Source: a virus. From it: a DNA stretch of 64,000 nucleotides. Position 1 is the stretch's first letter. Each line of letters opens with the position of its first letter. Of the stretch, positions 24,073 to 33,135 are shown piece after piece. The notes beneath the pieces are model-generated. The model saw only the letters and a list, made by a program, of their open reading frames with translations, ran no database searches and was not told the origin of the DNA. The translations under genes were made by a program, and so were the position numbers. The stretch is from positions 27,667 to 91,666 of the IMG/VR virus record IMGVR_UViG_3300021185_003145, one strand, 5' to 3'.

Positions 24073-27000
24073 TTACATACGGCCTACAACAACTTCAATA
24101 ACGCCTTCTGCGCCGTCAAAGTCTTCTAAAGCCTTACCAATTACTTGACCCATTTTTGGATCTGCTTCTGCACGAGCACAACCGTTACCAGCCGCTACAA
24201 GCATATCACCTTTAGCAATTTTACCTGTAACTTTAGCAGGTACACGACCTGTTAATGCAACTGCAACACCATCAGCGTCACTGTTCATTAAGTAAGCAGG
24301 GTTAGTTGATACTACACCAGCAACTTTTTTGTCGCCGTCTTCCATACATGTTGTTACTTCTGCGTCACCGCCAAAGCATACAACTGTACCAGGTGCAATT
24401 TCACCGTCTGCTTTATAGATCTCAGCCAAGTCAGCGTATTGTGCCGAAGTTGCTGTACCACTAAATGTACCAGCGTTAGTAATGTCGTTTCCGCCCATGT
24501 TAATGTCACCACTCATAGTGCCACCTGTTAAGGATAACTTACCATTTATGGATGCATTAATAGTAGCTGCGAAGTTGGCGTCATCACCTAGTGCTGCCGC
24601 TAACTCGTTAAGTGTGTCTAATGTACCAGGTGCACTATCTACTAGTCCGTTAATTTCATCATCAACATATTTCTTTGTTGATAAGTCATAATCTTGACTA
24701 GGGGAATATGAACCACCTGCGTATATACTTCCAGCACTTAAAGTTAGTACTGCAGCATTATCTACTGTTAACGCAATGTTTCCTGAACCTGTGTCTGTAA
24801 CTGTAACACCTGTGTCTGCAACAGAAATAGCACTTGAGCTAATCTCTTGTAAACCACCACTTGTAAATGTAGCAACAGTTGAACCACCAACTTTAATTAA
24901 CACTCTATCATTAGCAGTATCCATAACGATTGATTCTTCACCGTTTGTACCTGTAATAGATGTAACTGTTGATGTTGTTGTTAATACACGAGCATCAATA
25001 ACATCGCCAGTTGCCGGAGCCTCTGTAAACGTTAATGTTGTTCCACTGATCGCATAAGCAGTTGTTGGAATCTGTACAACACCGTTTAATGCAACGATTG
25101 TTGTAGCAGTTGTACCACTTACTGATAATGTAAATGCAGTTGTTGTATCATCACCTGCGAAAGCGTCTGCTGTAATAACTGTAAAGTCAGTACCTGCGTT
25201 CCACTCACCACCTGTGTATACTTCAATAGCACCAGTTGAACTGTTAAAACGGAACATACCTGCTACGCCAGTTCCCGGACGTTGTGCAGTTGTACCAACT
25301 GGAATCATCATACTGTCTGTACTGTCAACTTTAAAAGTTACGCCAGTAGTTGCAGTTGTTGAGCCAATAATACCTGATGCCGCTGTAACCGCGCCACCAA
25401 ATGCTGCCGCTGTGTCACTGATTGTTAACTGTGTACTTGTACCATTATCATCAATACCAGTTGATGCGAAAGTAGAAATTGTTCCACCATGTATCTTATC
25501 ACCTGAGATTTGATCATCTGCTAATGTTAATGTACCGCCACTTACATCAATAGTTTTACCTGAACCTGCAGTTACACTACCTGTTAAGTCACCAGTTACG
25601 TCACCAGTTACATCACCAGTTACGTCACCTGTAATTGTACCACTTGCCGCTATTGTTGTAAATGCACCTGAAGCCGGAGTTGTTGCTCCAACTGTACCAT
25701 TTAATGCACCTGCAAAGCCAGTGTTTGCTGTAATAGTTGTACCAGTTACGGCTGCTGGAGTGTTTCCACCTACAACGCCGTCTAATGCACCAGCAAAACC
25801 AGTGTTTGCAGTAATAGTTGTACCTGTTACAGCAGCTGGAGTTGTTCCACCTACGATACCATCAACATTACCTGTTACATTACCTGTTACGTTACCTGTT
25901 ACGTTACCTGTTAAGTTACCAGTTAAACTTGAACCATCCCATGCAGGACCGTCTGTAAGTTCACCGTTTGCGCCGACTAATACTAAGTCACCGTTTGTTA
26001 AGTCTTCAACTCTCATACTTCCAAAAGCTGCACCACCTAATGAACCGCTCATAACAGCCGCTGTATCTGTAACGTCTGGAATATAAACGAACTCACCAGC
26101 ACCACTTAGTTCTGACATGTCAGCACCAAAGTAACCTGCTTTTGCAGAGCCATCGTTATGTAAGTATTTGATACCTCTGTCTAAACTATCGTTTGAGTCA
26201 GCACCAACCTGGAAGATTGGATCTGCAATAGTTACAACAGTTGAATCAACAGTTGTTGTTGTACCTTGAACTGTTAAGTTACCAGCAACAATTAATGTTC
26301 CACCAGTTCCGTCTGGAGATGGATCAATTGTTAAGTCACCAGTTGTTGAACTAATTTCGTTACCATCAATGTTGATGTTACCCATTGTTAGTCCGTTAGC
26401 ATCAATTTTACCTTCTTCAGCACCTTCAATGTTAAATGCTATAGTACCGTCTGAACCTGTGTCAGTTACAGTAACGTTTGAGTTGCCTTGTAAAATTGAG
26501 TTTTCTGCACCACTTAACTGATCGTCAACATATTTCTTTGTTGCCGCGTCTTGGTTTGCAGTTGGATCTACAACGTTTACAATTTTGTTTGAACCAGCAT
26601 CAATTGTACTAGAAGCATCAAATGTAATACCAGCCGCAGTAAAGTTACCATTAATGTCAACAGTGTTAAATGTACTTGTACCTGTTGCCGCTGTAACGTT
26701 ACCAGTTAAGTCACCAGTTACGTCACCAGTAATTGTACCGGATGCGCCGATTGTTGTAAATAGACCAGCAGCTGCCGTTGTTGCACCTACTGTACCGTTT
26801 AACGGTCCAGCAAATCCTGTATTTGCTGTAATTGTTGTACCAGTAACGGCAGCCGGTGTGTTTCCACCCACGATACCATCTATGTTACCAGTTACGTTTC
26901 CTGTTAAAGCACCTGCAAAGTTTGTGTTTGCAGTAATTACTGTACCAGTTACGGCTGCAGGTGTTGTTCCACCTACGATACCATCCTGTGTACCTGTATG

Positions 27001-27465
27001 AGCACCAGCAGATGCACCTGTTAGGTCACCTGTGAAGCCAGTACTTGCAGTAATTGTTGTACCTGTTATTTCTTTTGCCTTCATGTCGGCATAAGCTGCG
27101 ATTGTAACGTTACCAGCAGTGGTACCGTCATCAGTTGTTGTTGCGAATGCGAATTCGTCTTCGCTTTCATCGAAAATAACAGCCGCGTTTGCGTCGTCAC
27201 CACGGTTGATGATAAAACCACCATCAACTGATGGTGAACCCGTTGCACCACTACTTAATAGTAAAAATGGGTCTGCGATTGTTGTGTTTGTTGTGTCTAC
27301 AGTAGAGGTTGTACCACTAACGGTTAAATTTCCGCTAACAGTAAGGTTACTACCGTAAGTTAAATTATCAACCAATTTTCCAGCAGTAACCGATTGGTTG
27401 GCAAGTTTTGCCGTGGTTACATTTAAATCTGTAATCTGGTTGGTTTTTATACGAGTAACAGCCAT
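24073..27465 (-). CDS. Long repetitive tail fibre, 1130 aa
   Basis: N-terminus TRIKTNQITDLNVTTAKLAN, then NLTVSGNLTVSGTTSTVDT repeats. A long Gly/Thr/Val region has recurring units of the type GGTTPAAVTGTTITANTGFAGAL and runs of VTGN or VTGD. Around residues 740-850 is the module PVGTTAQRPGTG...AFAGDDTTTAFTLS...GVVQIPTTAYAISGTTLTF, also in two neighbouring genes. The end (SAQYADLAEIYKADGEIAPG...) matches the 497-residue fibre. Low cysteine content and high beta propensity fit a trimeric fibre. Late promoter upstream, strong terminator downstream. The receptor cannot be inferred. Confidence 0.85.
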   Translation of the reverse strand: MAVTRIKTNQITDLNVTTAKLANQSVTAGKLVDNLTYGSNLTVSGNLTVSGTTSTVDTTNTTIADPFLLLSSGATGSPSVDGGFIINRGDDANAAVIFDESEDEFAFATTTDDGTTAGNVTIAAYADMKAKEITGTTITASTGFTGDLTGASAGAHTGTQDGIVGGTTPAAVTGTVITANTNFAGALTGNVTGNIDGIVGGNTPAAVTGTTITANTGFAGPLNGTVGATTAAAGLFTTIGASGTITGDVTGDLTGNVTAATGTSTFNTVDINGNFTAAGITFDASSTIDAGSNKIVNVVDPTANQDAATKKYVDDQLSGAENSILQGNSNVTVTDTGSDGTIAFNIEGAEEGKIDANGLTMGNINIDGNEISSTTGDLTIDPSPDGTGGTLIVAGNLTVQGTTTTVDSTVVTIADPIFQVGADSNDSLDRGIKYLHNDGSAKAGYFGADMSELSGAGEFVYIPDVTDTAAVMSGSLGGAAFGSMRVEDLTNGDLVLVGANGELTDGPAWDGSSLTGNLTGNVTGNVTGNVTGNVDGIVGGTTPAAVTGTTITANTGFAGALDGVVGGNTPAAVTGTTITANTGFAGALNGTVGATTPASGAFTTIAASGTITGDVTGDVTGDVTGDLTGSVTAGSGKTIDVSGGTLTLADDQISGDKIHGGTISTFASTGIDDNGTSTQLTISDTAAAFGGAVTAASGIIGSTTATTGVTFKVDSTDSMMIPVGTTAQRPGTGVAGMFRFNSSTGAIEVYTGGEWNAGTDFTVITADAFAGDDTTTAFTLSVSGTTATTIVALNGVVQIPTTAYAISGTTLTFTEAPATGDVIDARVLTTTSTVTSITGTNGEESIVMDTANDRVLIKVGGSTVATFTSGGLQEISSSAISVADTGVTVTDTGSGNIALTVDNAAVLTLSAGSIYAGGSYSPSQDYDLSTKKYVDDEINGLVDSAPGTLDTLNELAAALGDDANFAATINASINGKLSLTGGTMSGDINMGGNDITNAGTFSGTATSAQYADLAEIYKADGEIAPGTVVCFGGDAEVTTCMEDGDKKVAGVVSTNPAYLMNSDADGVAVALTGRVPAKVTGKIAKGDMLVAAGNGCARAEADPKMGQVIGKALEDFDGAEGVIEVVVGRM
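25581..25630. repeat. 12-nt tandem repeat inside fibre gene (VTGD)
   Basis: About four copies of a 12-nt unit like GTCACCAGTTAC on the plus strand, encoding repeated VTGD in the minus-strand fibre. Confidence 0.8.
25865..25920. repeat. 12-nt tandem repeat inside fibre gene (VTGN)
   Basis: About four to five copies of a unit like GTTACCTGTTAC, encoding VTGN repeats in the minus-strand fibre. Slippage here could change the fibre length by multiples of four residues without changing frame. Confidence 0.8.
26806..26990. repeat. Long imperfect repeats in fibre gene
   Basis: Units of about 100 nt (GTACCAGTTACGGCTGC-type) encode the TPAAVTGTTITANTGFAG segments. Near copies lie at about 25700-25860, so the fibre grew by internal duplication. 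Confidence 0.7.
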
Positions 27466-27516
27466 AAGTGAATCACTCCTCTTTATTATGGTTTATTGGT
27501 TTGGTCGGACCAACTG

Positions 27517-27524
27517 TATTTATA
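27517..27524 (-). promoter_or_regulatory. Late promoter of the 1130-aa fibre
   Basis: Perfect TATAAATA on the minus strand, about 51 nt before the ATG; GAGGAG ribosome site in between. Confidence 0.85.
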
Positions 27525-27573
27525 AAGGAAGTGCGGTTTTTTACTACTATGTTAATGTTTTAGGTCAGAAACT

Positions 27574-28860
27574 TTAATGGAAATCTACCCAGGTACTATT
27601 TGCATAACCTTGGAATTTATTGTCTGTTGTGTTGTAGATAACCATTCCGTTAGTCGCTGTAAGAGCGTTACGTTGTGTTGTTGTCATACTTGCTAACTGT
27701 ACTGCATTACTAAATGCACTTTTACTATTTTCTAATGCAAGTACTTCAGTACCGGCTGCATCAAAACGTATTGTATCGTCATCAGCGGATTCTTCAACTT
27801 GTATTCTAGTATCACTATCTGAATCTGACAATCCTCTTATAGTTGTCACAAGTCCAAGTTTTCTAACTTCAATTCTATCTCCAGTTACCGGTGCTCCAGT
27901 AAATGTTAATGTTGTTCCGCTAACGCTATACGCTTGTGTTGGCTCTTGTACTACACCATTAAGTGTTACCATAACTGTTGCACTATCCGCCGCACTGTTA
28001 AGAGTAAATGCAGTTGTGGTTCCATCTCCTGCAAATGCTTGTGTACTAATAGCACCTGTACTTGCTCCGACTTGTACCCAATCAACACCGTCATATACTT
28101 CAACCTTGTCATCATCATCGTTGAATCTTATCATTCCGTCTAACGGAGTTCCTGGACGTTGTGCTGATGTTCCTACTGGAATAATTAGTGCCGTAGTTGC
28201 ATCAATATCAACTACACCTGTTCCTTGCGGTTGTAATACAATATCATCACCACTGTTAGTTGGCGTAATTGTTGATCCGCTAATATCTAACTCTGCTACT
28301 TGTGTATCTGCACCAGGACTAGATCCTACACCAAAATCACCTATGTATCTTGCACCAGTAATATAAACACTTGCTCCGGAAAAGTTTTTACCTGCTGGTA
28401 AATTTGTACCAATAAAGTGTAACACACCTGCTTGATAATCAAAGAACCATTCATCATTACTACCACTACCACCGGCAAAAACTTTATTGCTAATTACTGC
28501 GGAATTGCCGGCATCACTAGCAGTATGTACATAAACACTTACCAAGTAAGTACTTCCAAACTCAGGTGGTATCCAATCAGTTGAACCAGTTTTCCAAGTT
28601 CTATTTGCAGTTGCAGTTACATCTTCAGTACATTCAACTGGAGCACTATTTCCATATACCTGTACAGTACTACTACTCGAAGTAGGAATAACTGCTGGTA
28701 TGTCTCCTGCCTGTTGCCATACTTTATCTCCACGAAGTAAAAGCGGACTTGCTATTGATTCGTTTGCGGCTGACTTTTGTGAATTTGTATCAGTTTTACT
28801 AACTGCAAAACCTAATTTTTTAAATAAGTAGTCAACTTTTTGGGTGTCTGAAATAGCCAT
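27574..28860 (-). CDS. Tail fibre / adhesin-associated structural protein, 428 aa
   Basis: N-terminal 40 residues (ISDTQKVDYLFKKLGFAVSKTD) form a short helical cap common in marine phage fibre proteins. A domain follows with WIPPEFGSTYLVSVYVHT and ARYIGDFGVGS. The module PVGTSAQRPGTPLDGMIRFN...EVYDGVDW...AFAGDGTTTAFTLN...GVVQEPTQAYSVSGTTLTF is shared with the 1130- and 147-residue proteins. The C-terminus NGMVIYNTTDNKFQGYANSTW is a common fibre end motif. Its ATG overlaps the stop of the upstream PKD protein (TAATG). Confidence 0.75.
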   Translation of the reverse strand: MAISDTQKVDYLFKKLGFAVSKTDTNSQKSAANESIASPLLLRGDKVWQQAGDIPAVIPTSSSSTVQVYGNSAPVECTEDVTATANRTWKTGSTDWIPPEFGSTYLVSVYVHTASDAGNSAVISNKVFAGGSGSNDEWFFDYQAGVLHFIGTNLPAGKNFSGASVYITGARYIGDFGVGSSPGADTQVAELDISGSTITPTNSGDDIVLQPQGTGVVDIDATTALIIPVGTSAQRPGTPLDGMIRFNDDDDKVEVYDGVDWVQVGASTGAISTQAFAGDGTTTAFTLNSAADSATVMVTLNGVVQEPTQAYSVSGTTLTFTGAPVTGDRIEVRKLGLVTTIRGLSDSDSDTRIQVEESADDDTIRFDAAGTEVLALENSKSAFSNAVQLASMTTTQRNALTATNGMVIYNTTDNKFQGYANSTWVDFH

Positions 28861-31800
28861 TAACTTGCCTCCCCTATACTAAGCGAGGTAATACTTTGTC
28901 CACTTGTTAATGCAATTCTAACTAATACAACATTTCCTGTTGCGTTTGACATATTCTCACTACCCAATGTCATTGTGTATCCGCCACTTAAACTACTACC
29001 AGTTGGTATAACGTCTGCACCTGTACTTGCACCGCCGTCTACTCCGTTACCGCCGTTGCCTGTATCACTTCCAGGAACACCTGCACCTGCATACTGTGCC
29101 GTACCTGGAATCCAACCGTTTAATCCACTTGCACTATCAATTCCTGTTCCTGGTGCTGCAAACCAGACACCTGCTATACCAGAACTAGTGATGTTAAGAT
29201 CAAAATTAGCAACAACTTTTCTACGGAATGCAAAAGTAAAGTATTGCGTACCAGTATCGCCACTTCTATCAGGCCCTGCTGGTAAGTTAGTACTATGGTC
29301 AGTTACATCATATTTTAATGTTCCAAAAATAACACTTGCTTCTTTAGTTCCGCTAACTGTAGTTGCTCCTGCTGATGTGTACGGACTATTTGTATAAAAG
29401 TTTGTACTACCTGTATATGATGGAGTGTCAGTTGTATCACTTAAAAAGTCTTTAATTCTTACACCATCATCAGTAAGGTCACCATTACCTAAACTATCAG
29501 CAACTGGAATAGAAAACTCACTAATACCACTTGGTGTTTCACTTACTAATGTTATGACTTTATTTAATTCTGCGTAACTTCCATTACCATTTACATTGGT
29601 TGCTCTAAATTGGAGTTTTCTACTTGCAGTTACATTTGAACTTGTAAGTGTAATTGTTTGATCGCCTATTGCATATTTGCTACTACTGTTTAATCCTGTG
29701 TTTGCAGTTGGAACACTACTTACTAAGTAAGTACTTGCTCCTTCAAGATTAGCATATGATTTATACTGTGTTGAAATGATACTATCACTTGTACCACCAA
29801 CTGATGTACCATTAGCAATAGTAAAAACACTACTTGTATCTCTATACGTTTGCCCAATCCAGTTGTAAAGTTGAACACCACTTAATGTAAGTGTACTACC
29901 TGCACTGTAATAAGGAATACCTGAAATATAATTATATGTAACTGATCCTTCTGTAAGTGTTGCTCCACTTAAATCAACTGTTGGTGTACTAGTTACATTA
30001 TCAATAACAACAGATACATAATTTGTGTTTCCTGTTGTTGTGTGTTCAAGTCTTTGATCGTTTACACCAGCACTATAACTACCTGTTGCTTGTGTAATCT
30101 TTGCATCAAATGTTTGATAAAAACCTGTTGGGTATGTTGAACTACTAATTGTATCGTGTGCATCTCTTTGATCTGAAACTATAAGAGCACCTGTTGTACC
30201 TGTCTGATTAAGTGCAGTACTAAATGTTCTATTACCAGCATCTGCACCGTTTATAGTTGCAGTAAGTGTACCTGCAGTTCCATCATAGACGTTAGTAACA
30301 TTGTTAGTATCTATTGTTCCACTTGTATACCTTCTAGCAGTAGTTGTTGTTAGACTTGCTCCTGCACTTAGTGGATTGGTTGCACTATTATCTGTAAAGC
30401 CGTGTGCTAGTTTTGGACTTGTTCCTTGATAACTATCTTGTAATGTTAAACTTTCTGCACTTAATCCGTTTGGAGCAGACGGTACTGCATTAACTTGAAA
30501 TACTAAACTATCAGTATCTGTTTGTGCTGAAATATCCGGTGTTCCGTTTGCAGTAAAGTTTAATGTTTTGTTTCCTGTGCTTACTCCAGTAAAATCGTGT
30601 CCTAATGTTGCACCAATTGATCCAGCACTTGAACCGTCTTCAGTTACTGTATCGTTTGAACTGCCATCATTCCAGTTATAAACATAGTCATCTGCGTTTT
30701 GTGTTGTGTTAGTAACTGTAACTAATGCATGATTTACACCGTCATAAGTTACACCATCATATACGTCATATTGATTGTCACCGCTTCTATCACTAACTCT
30801 GTTAGCAGTTCCGCTAATGTTTGCTCTTACATCGGGCTCAACATGTACTGTAAAGTTTGTGCTTATAAACGGACTACCTGTATGGTTACTAGTAACACGC
30901 AAGTTACCTGTATAATCTTGTGGTGTTCCACTTGCTTGATCTGAACCACTTAGTGTATAAGTGTGACTTATTGTTCGCCCTGTATCGCCACTACCGTTGT
31001 TTCCTGTGTTTACTGTTTGTGTTGTGCCATCGCCCCATGTATACACATATTGAATTCCGTATGTACTATAGTTGCCTATTGTATTTTCTGTATTGTTTGT
31101 AAACGTAACCGGTAAGCCACTGGTTGCACTTTCGTTAATTCCTGTTGTGACACTTAATCCTACTGTTGGTGTGTGATCATCATATATTTTTACAACTGCT
31201 GAATCGTCAGTCGGTACTGCACTTGGTAACGCAGTACTATGAGAATCAAGTGTTAATTCAACTGTTCTACTTACTTCTGTTTCTGTGCTTGTAGCAAATG
31301 TATGTGCTAATCGTGTTCCTGTTACGCCACCTGCATCACTATCTGATGTTACAACATCATCACTTGAACCGTCGCCCCATGCGTATGTATACTGAACAGT
31401 TGCTCCAGTTGTATTTGTTGTATTGTTTTGAAAATATACTGTAGCACCATCGTCCCAATATGTAATTGGACTTCCGCCACTTGCCGCGGCATAGGCTGCA
31501 AAACTAACTACTGGGTCAGCAGTATAGATTGTAACATAACTTGTTCTTGCCTTTTGTGATGAACTTCCTGCACCTTCACCGCTGGTGTTACTTGCCGTAA
31601 CCGTAACTGTAAAAGGGCTTCCGGTGTTAGTTGCGTAAACGTGACTAGGAGTAGTAGACGAAGTTGTTGTATTAGATGTTCCGTCTCCCCAATCAATTAC
31701 ATATTGATTTGCATTACCATCTGAACTAATATTAAGAGTAACGTTCATACCAGCACCGCCGGTTAAAGGACTTCCTGTAAAATCTGCGTCTATCACTGCT

Positions 31801-32288
31801 GTATTATTAATAACGTTACGAGATAATTCATTTAAATCGTCAATTGAATTAGTAACTTTAGTTGCAGTAGTCCAACTATTAATTGCACCGTATTGTGTTA
31901 AACTTGAATCTGATGGTGTAGATAAATTAATATCCATTCCAGTAAAGGCTCCAGAGCCTCCGCCACCGCTTGTTGCTAAATTACCTAATGAATCCCAAGT
32001 TAAATTACCCGAGCCATCAGTGGTTAAAACATAGTCTGCACTTCCGCCACCAATAGTAATATTAGTTGCGTCTGTACCTAAGTCTAAGTCACCGGATACA
32101 CTTCTAATTGCAGATCCGCTAATCGTTACATTGTCTGCTTGTAATGTTGTTGTGGGGGTTGATGTTCCTATACCTATTCGACTGTTTGCTACGTCGAGGT
32201 ATAATAAATCTGTTTCAAATGATAAATCTGTGCCTAATCTCTCAAGATTATTCTTGAGCATAGCACCAGAAATTCTTCCTATTGCCAT
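28860..32288 (-). CDS. PKD-repeat adhesin / tail fibre protein, 1142 aa
   Basis: N-terminus (NLERLGTDLSFETDLLYLDVANSRIGIGTSTP) is the attachment region common to marine phage fibres. Residues about 170-620 contain at least four PKD-like Ig domains marked by YVIDWGDGTS, YTYAWGDGSS, YVYTWGDGTT and YVYNWNDGSS, each followed by a S/GHTF/Y strand. PKD domains bind sugars or proteins at cell surfaces. The C-terminal 500 residues are Ser/Thr/Gly-rich beta repeats ending in a Gly-rich region with GGNGVDGGAS. Probable receptor-binding protein; the ligand is unknown. It has its own perfect late promoter. Confidence 0.82.
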   Translation of the reverse strand: MAIGRISGAMLKNNLERLGTDLSFETDLLYLDVANSRIGIGTSTPTTTLQADNVTISGSAIRSVSGDLDLGTDATNITIGGGSADYVLTTDGSGNLTWDSLGNLATSGGGGSGAFTGMDINLSTPSDSSLTQYGAINSWTTATKVTNSIDDLNELSRNVINNTAVIDADFTGSPLTGGAGMNVTLNISSDGNANQYVIDWGDGTSNTTTSSTTPSHVYATNTGSPFTVTVTASNTSGEGAGSSSQKARTSYVTIYTADPVVSFAAYAAASGGSPITYWDDGATVYFQNNTTNTTGATVQYTYAWGDGSSDDVVTSDSDAGGVTGTRLAHTFATSTETEVSRTVELTLDSHSTALPSAVPTDDSAVVKIYDDHTPTVGLSVTTGINESATSGLPVTFTNNTENTIGNYSTYGIQYVYTWGDGTTQTVNTGNNGSGDTGRTISHTYTLSGSDQASGTPQDYTGNLRVTSNHTGSPFISTNFTVHVEPDVRANISGTANRVSDRSGDNQYDVYDGVTYDGVNHALVTVTNTTQNADDYVYNWNDGSSNDTVTEDGSSAGSIGATLGHDFTGVSTGNKTLNFTANGTPDISAQTDTDSLVFQVNAVPSAPNGLSAESLTLQDSYQGTSPKLAHGFTDNSATNPLSAGASLTTTTARRYTSGTIDTNNVTNVYDGTAGTLTATINGADAGNRTFSTALNQTGTTGALIVSDQRDAHDTISSSTYPTGFYQTFDAKITQATGSYSAGVNDQRLEHTTTGNTNYVSVVIDNVTSTPTVDLSGATLTEGSVTYNYISGIPYYSAGSTLTLSGVQLYNWIGQTYRDTSSVFTIANGTSVGGTSDSIISTQYKSYANLEGASTYLVSSVPTANTGLNSSSKYAIGDQTITLTSSNVTASRKLQFRATNVNGNGSYAELNKVITLVSETPSGISEFSIPVADSLGNGDLTDDGVRIKDFLSDTTDTPSYTGSTNFYTNSPYTSAGATTVSGTKEASVIFGTLKYDVTDHSTNLPAGPDRSGDTGTQYFTFAFRRKVVANFDLNITSSGIAGVWFAAPGTGIDSASGLNGWIPGTAQYAGAGVPGSDTGNGGNGVDGGASTGADVIPTGSSLSGGYTMTLGSENMSNATGNVVLVRIALTSGQSITSLSIGEAS

Positions 32289-32341
32289 TTTATTCTCTTC
32301 CTACACCACTGTTCATTCCCGGGTGTGCCTGGGTATAATGT

Positions 32342-32349
32342 TATTTATA
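32342..32349 (-). promoter_or_regulatory. Late promoter of the PKD-protein operon
   Basis: Perfect TATAAATA on the minus strand, about 53 nt before the ATG. Confidence 0.85.
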
Positions 32350-32369
32350 CTTAGAAAACAAAAAGAAAT

Positions 32370-32813
32370 TTATATAGCAGTTACACTATCAAAACCTACA
32401 ATGCCGTAGATTCTATGTCCATTTGGTGGTGGACTTGTAAATGTAAGTGTTGTTGTGCCGGAAGTTGTATATGCTTGTCCTGGCTCTTGTACTACGTTTC
32501 CAACTACTATAACAACTGCTTGATCACTAATAGGTGCAGTTGCAAAGAAACTTGTAAATGCAGTTGTAGTTCCATCTCCTGTTACTACTGATGTTTTTGT
32601 AATTGCGGCATTTCCTGCGCCGGCTACGTTAGTGTATTGCGTTCCGTCATAAACTTCTAATACAGTATTATCGGTATTATATCTAATTTCTCCAATTAGA
32701 GGATCTGAACTTCTTTCTGCCGATGTACCAACTGCAAGTTGTGTACCTGCATCCAAAGGTCCTTTAATTAAATTAGATGATGGAATTGAAAACTGCTTTA
32801 TAAAGTTTGCCAT
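32370..32813 (-). CDS. Small fibre-module structural protein, 147 aa
   Basis: Almost the whole protein is one copy of the module found inside the larger fibres: AVGTSAERSSDPLIGEIRYN...LEVYDGTQY, then TGDGTTTAFTSFF...NVVQEPGQAYTTSGTTTLTF and HRIYGIVGF. A late structural protein of the adhesion apparatus is likely; the role is unknown. It lies one base after the 102-residue gene's start-proximal stop region in the operon beginning at 33.9 kb. Confidence 0.7.
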   Translation of the reverse strand: MANFIKQFSIPSSNLIKGPLDAGTQLAVGTSAERSSDPLIGEIRYNTDNTVLEVYDGTQYTNVAGAGNAAITKTSVVTGDGTTTAFTSFFATAPISDQAVVIVVGNVVQEPGQAYTTSGTTTLTFTSPPPNGHRIYGIVGFDSVTAI

Positions 32814-32814
32814 T

Positions 32815-33123
32815 TTATATACCTACATGACTTACAGTTGCAGTTACGGCAGTACCTGCACTTGCTTTTGCATGAATACTATCGCCATTTGCTAACACAA
32901 TCTTTTCTAAGTTTAACATATATGTGTCTTTACCATTGATTGATAATTCTGAAATAAGTTGTGTAGTAGCCGATGCCGCTCCTGCATTTGGAACTGCATA
33001 AACATCAACTGTTACTGCTGATGCACTTGTATTACAAAAGAATATTACAGTTGTTGCAGTGTTTCCGGTACTGGTGTAAATTGCGGCAGTACTTGTTGTT
33101 AATTGAGCTTGTGCTAATGCCAT
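32815..33123 (-). CDS. Small structural protein, 102 aa
   Basis: Not recognised by name. Ala/Thr/Ser-rich beta protein (TTSTAAIYTSTGNTATTVIFFCNTSASAVTVDVYAVPN) ending in VTATVSHVGI. Single-domain proteins of this kind are common among fibre-associated proteins of marine myoviruses. It is preceded by AAAGGT and follows the 265-residue gene by 12 nt, so it is co-expressed late. Confidence 0.68.
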   Translation of the reverse strand: MALAQAQLTTSTAAIYTSTGNTATTVIFFCNTSASAVTVDVYAVPNAGAASATTQLISELSINGKDTYMLNLEKIVLANGDSIHAKASAGTAVTATVSHVGI

Positions 33124-33135
33124 TATTGTTACCTT

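Noticed and set aside
25581-25920. Regular repeats that could suggest a CRISPR array
   Set aside because: Units are 12 nt, tandem, in frame and coding (VTGD/VTGN); there are no spacers.
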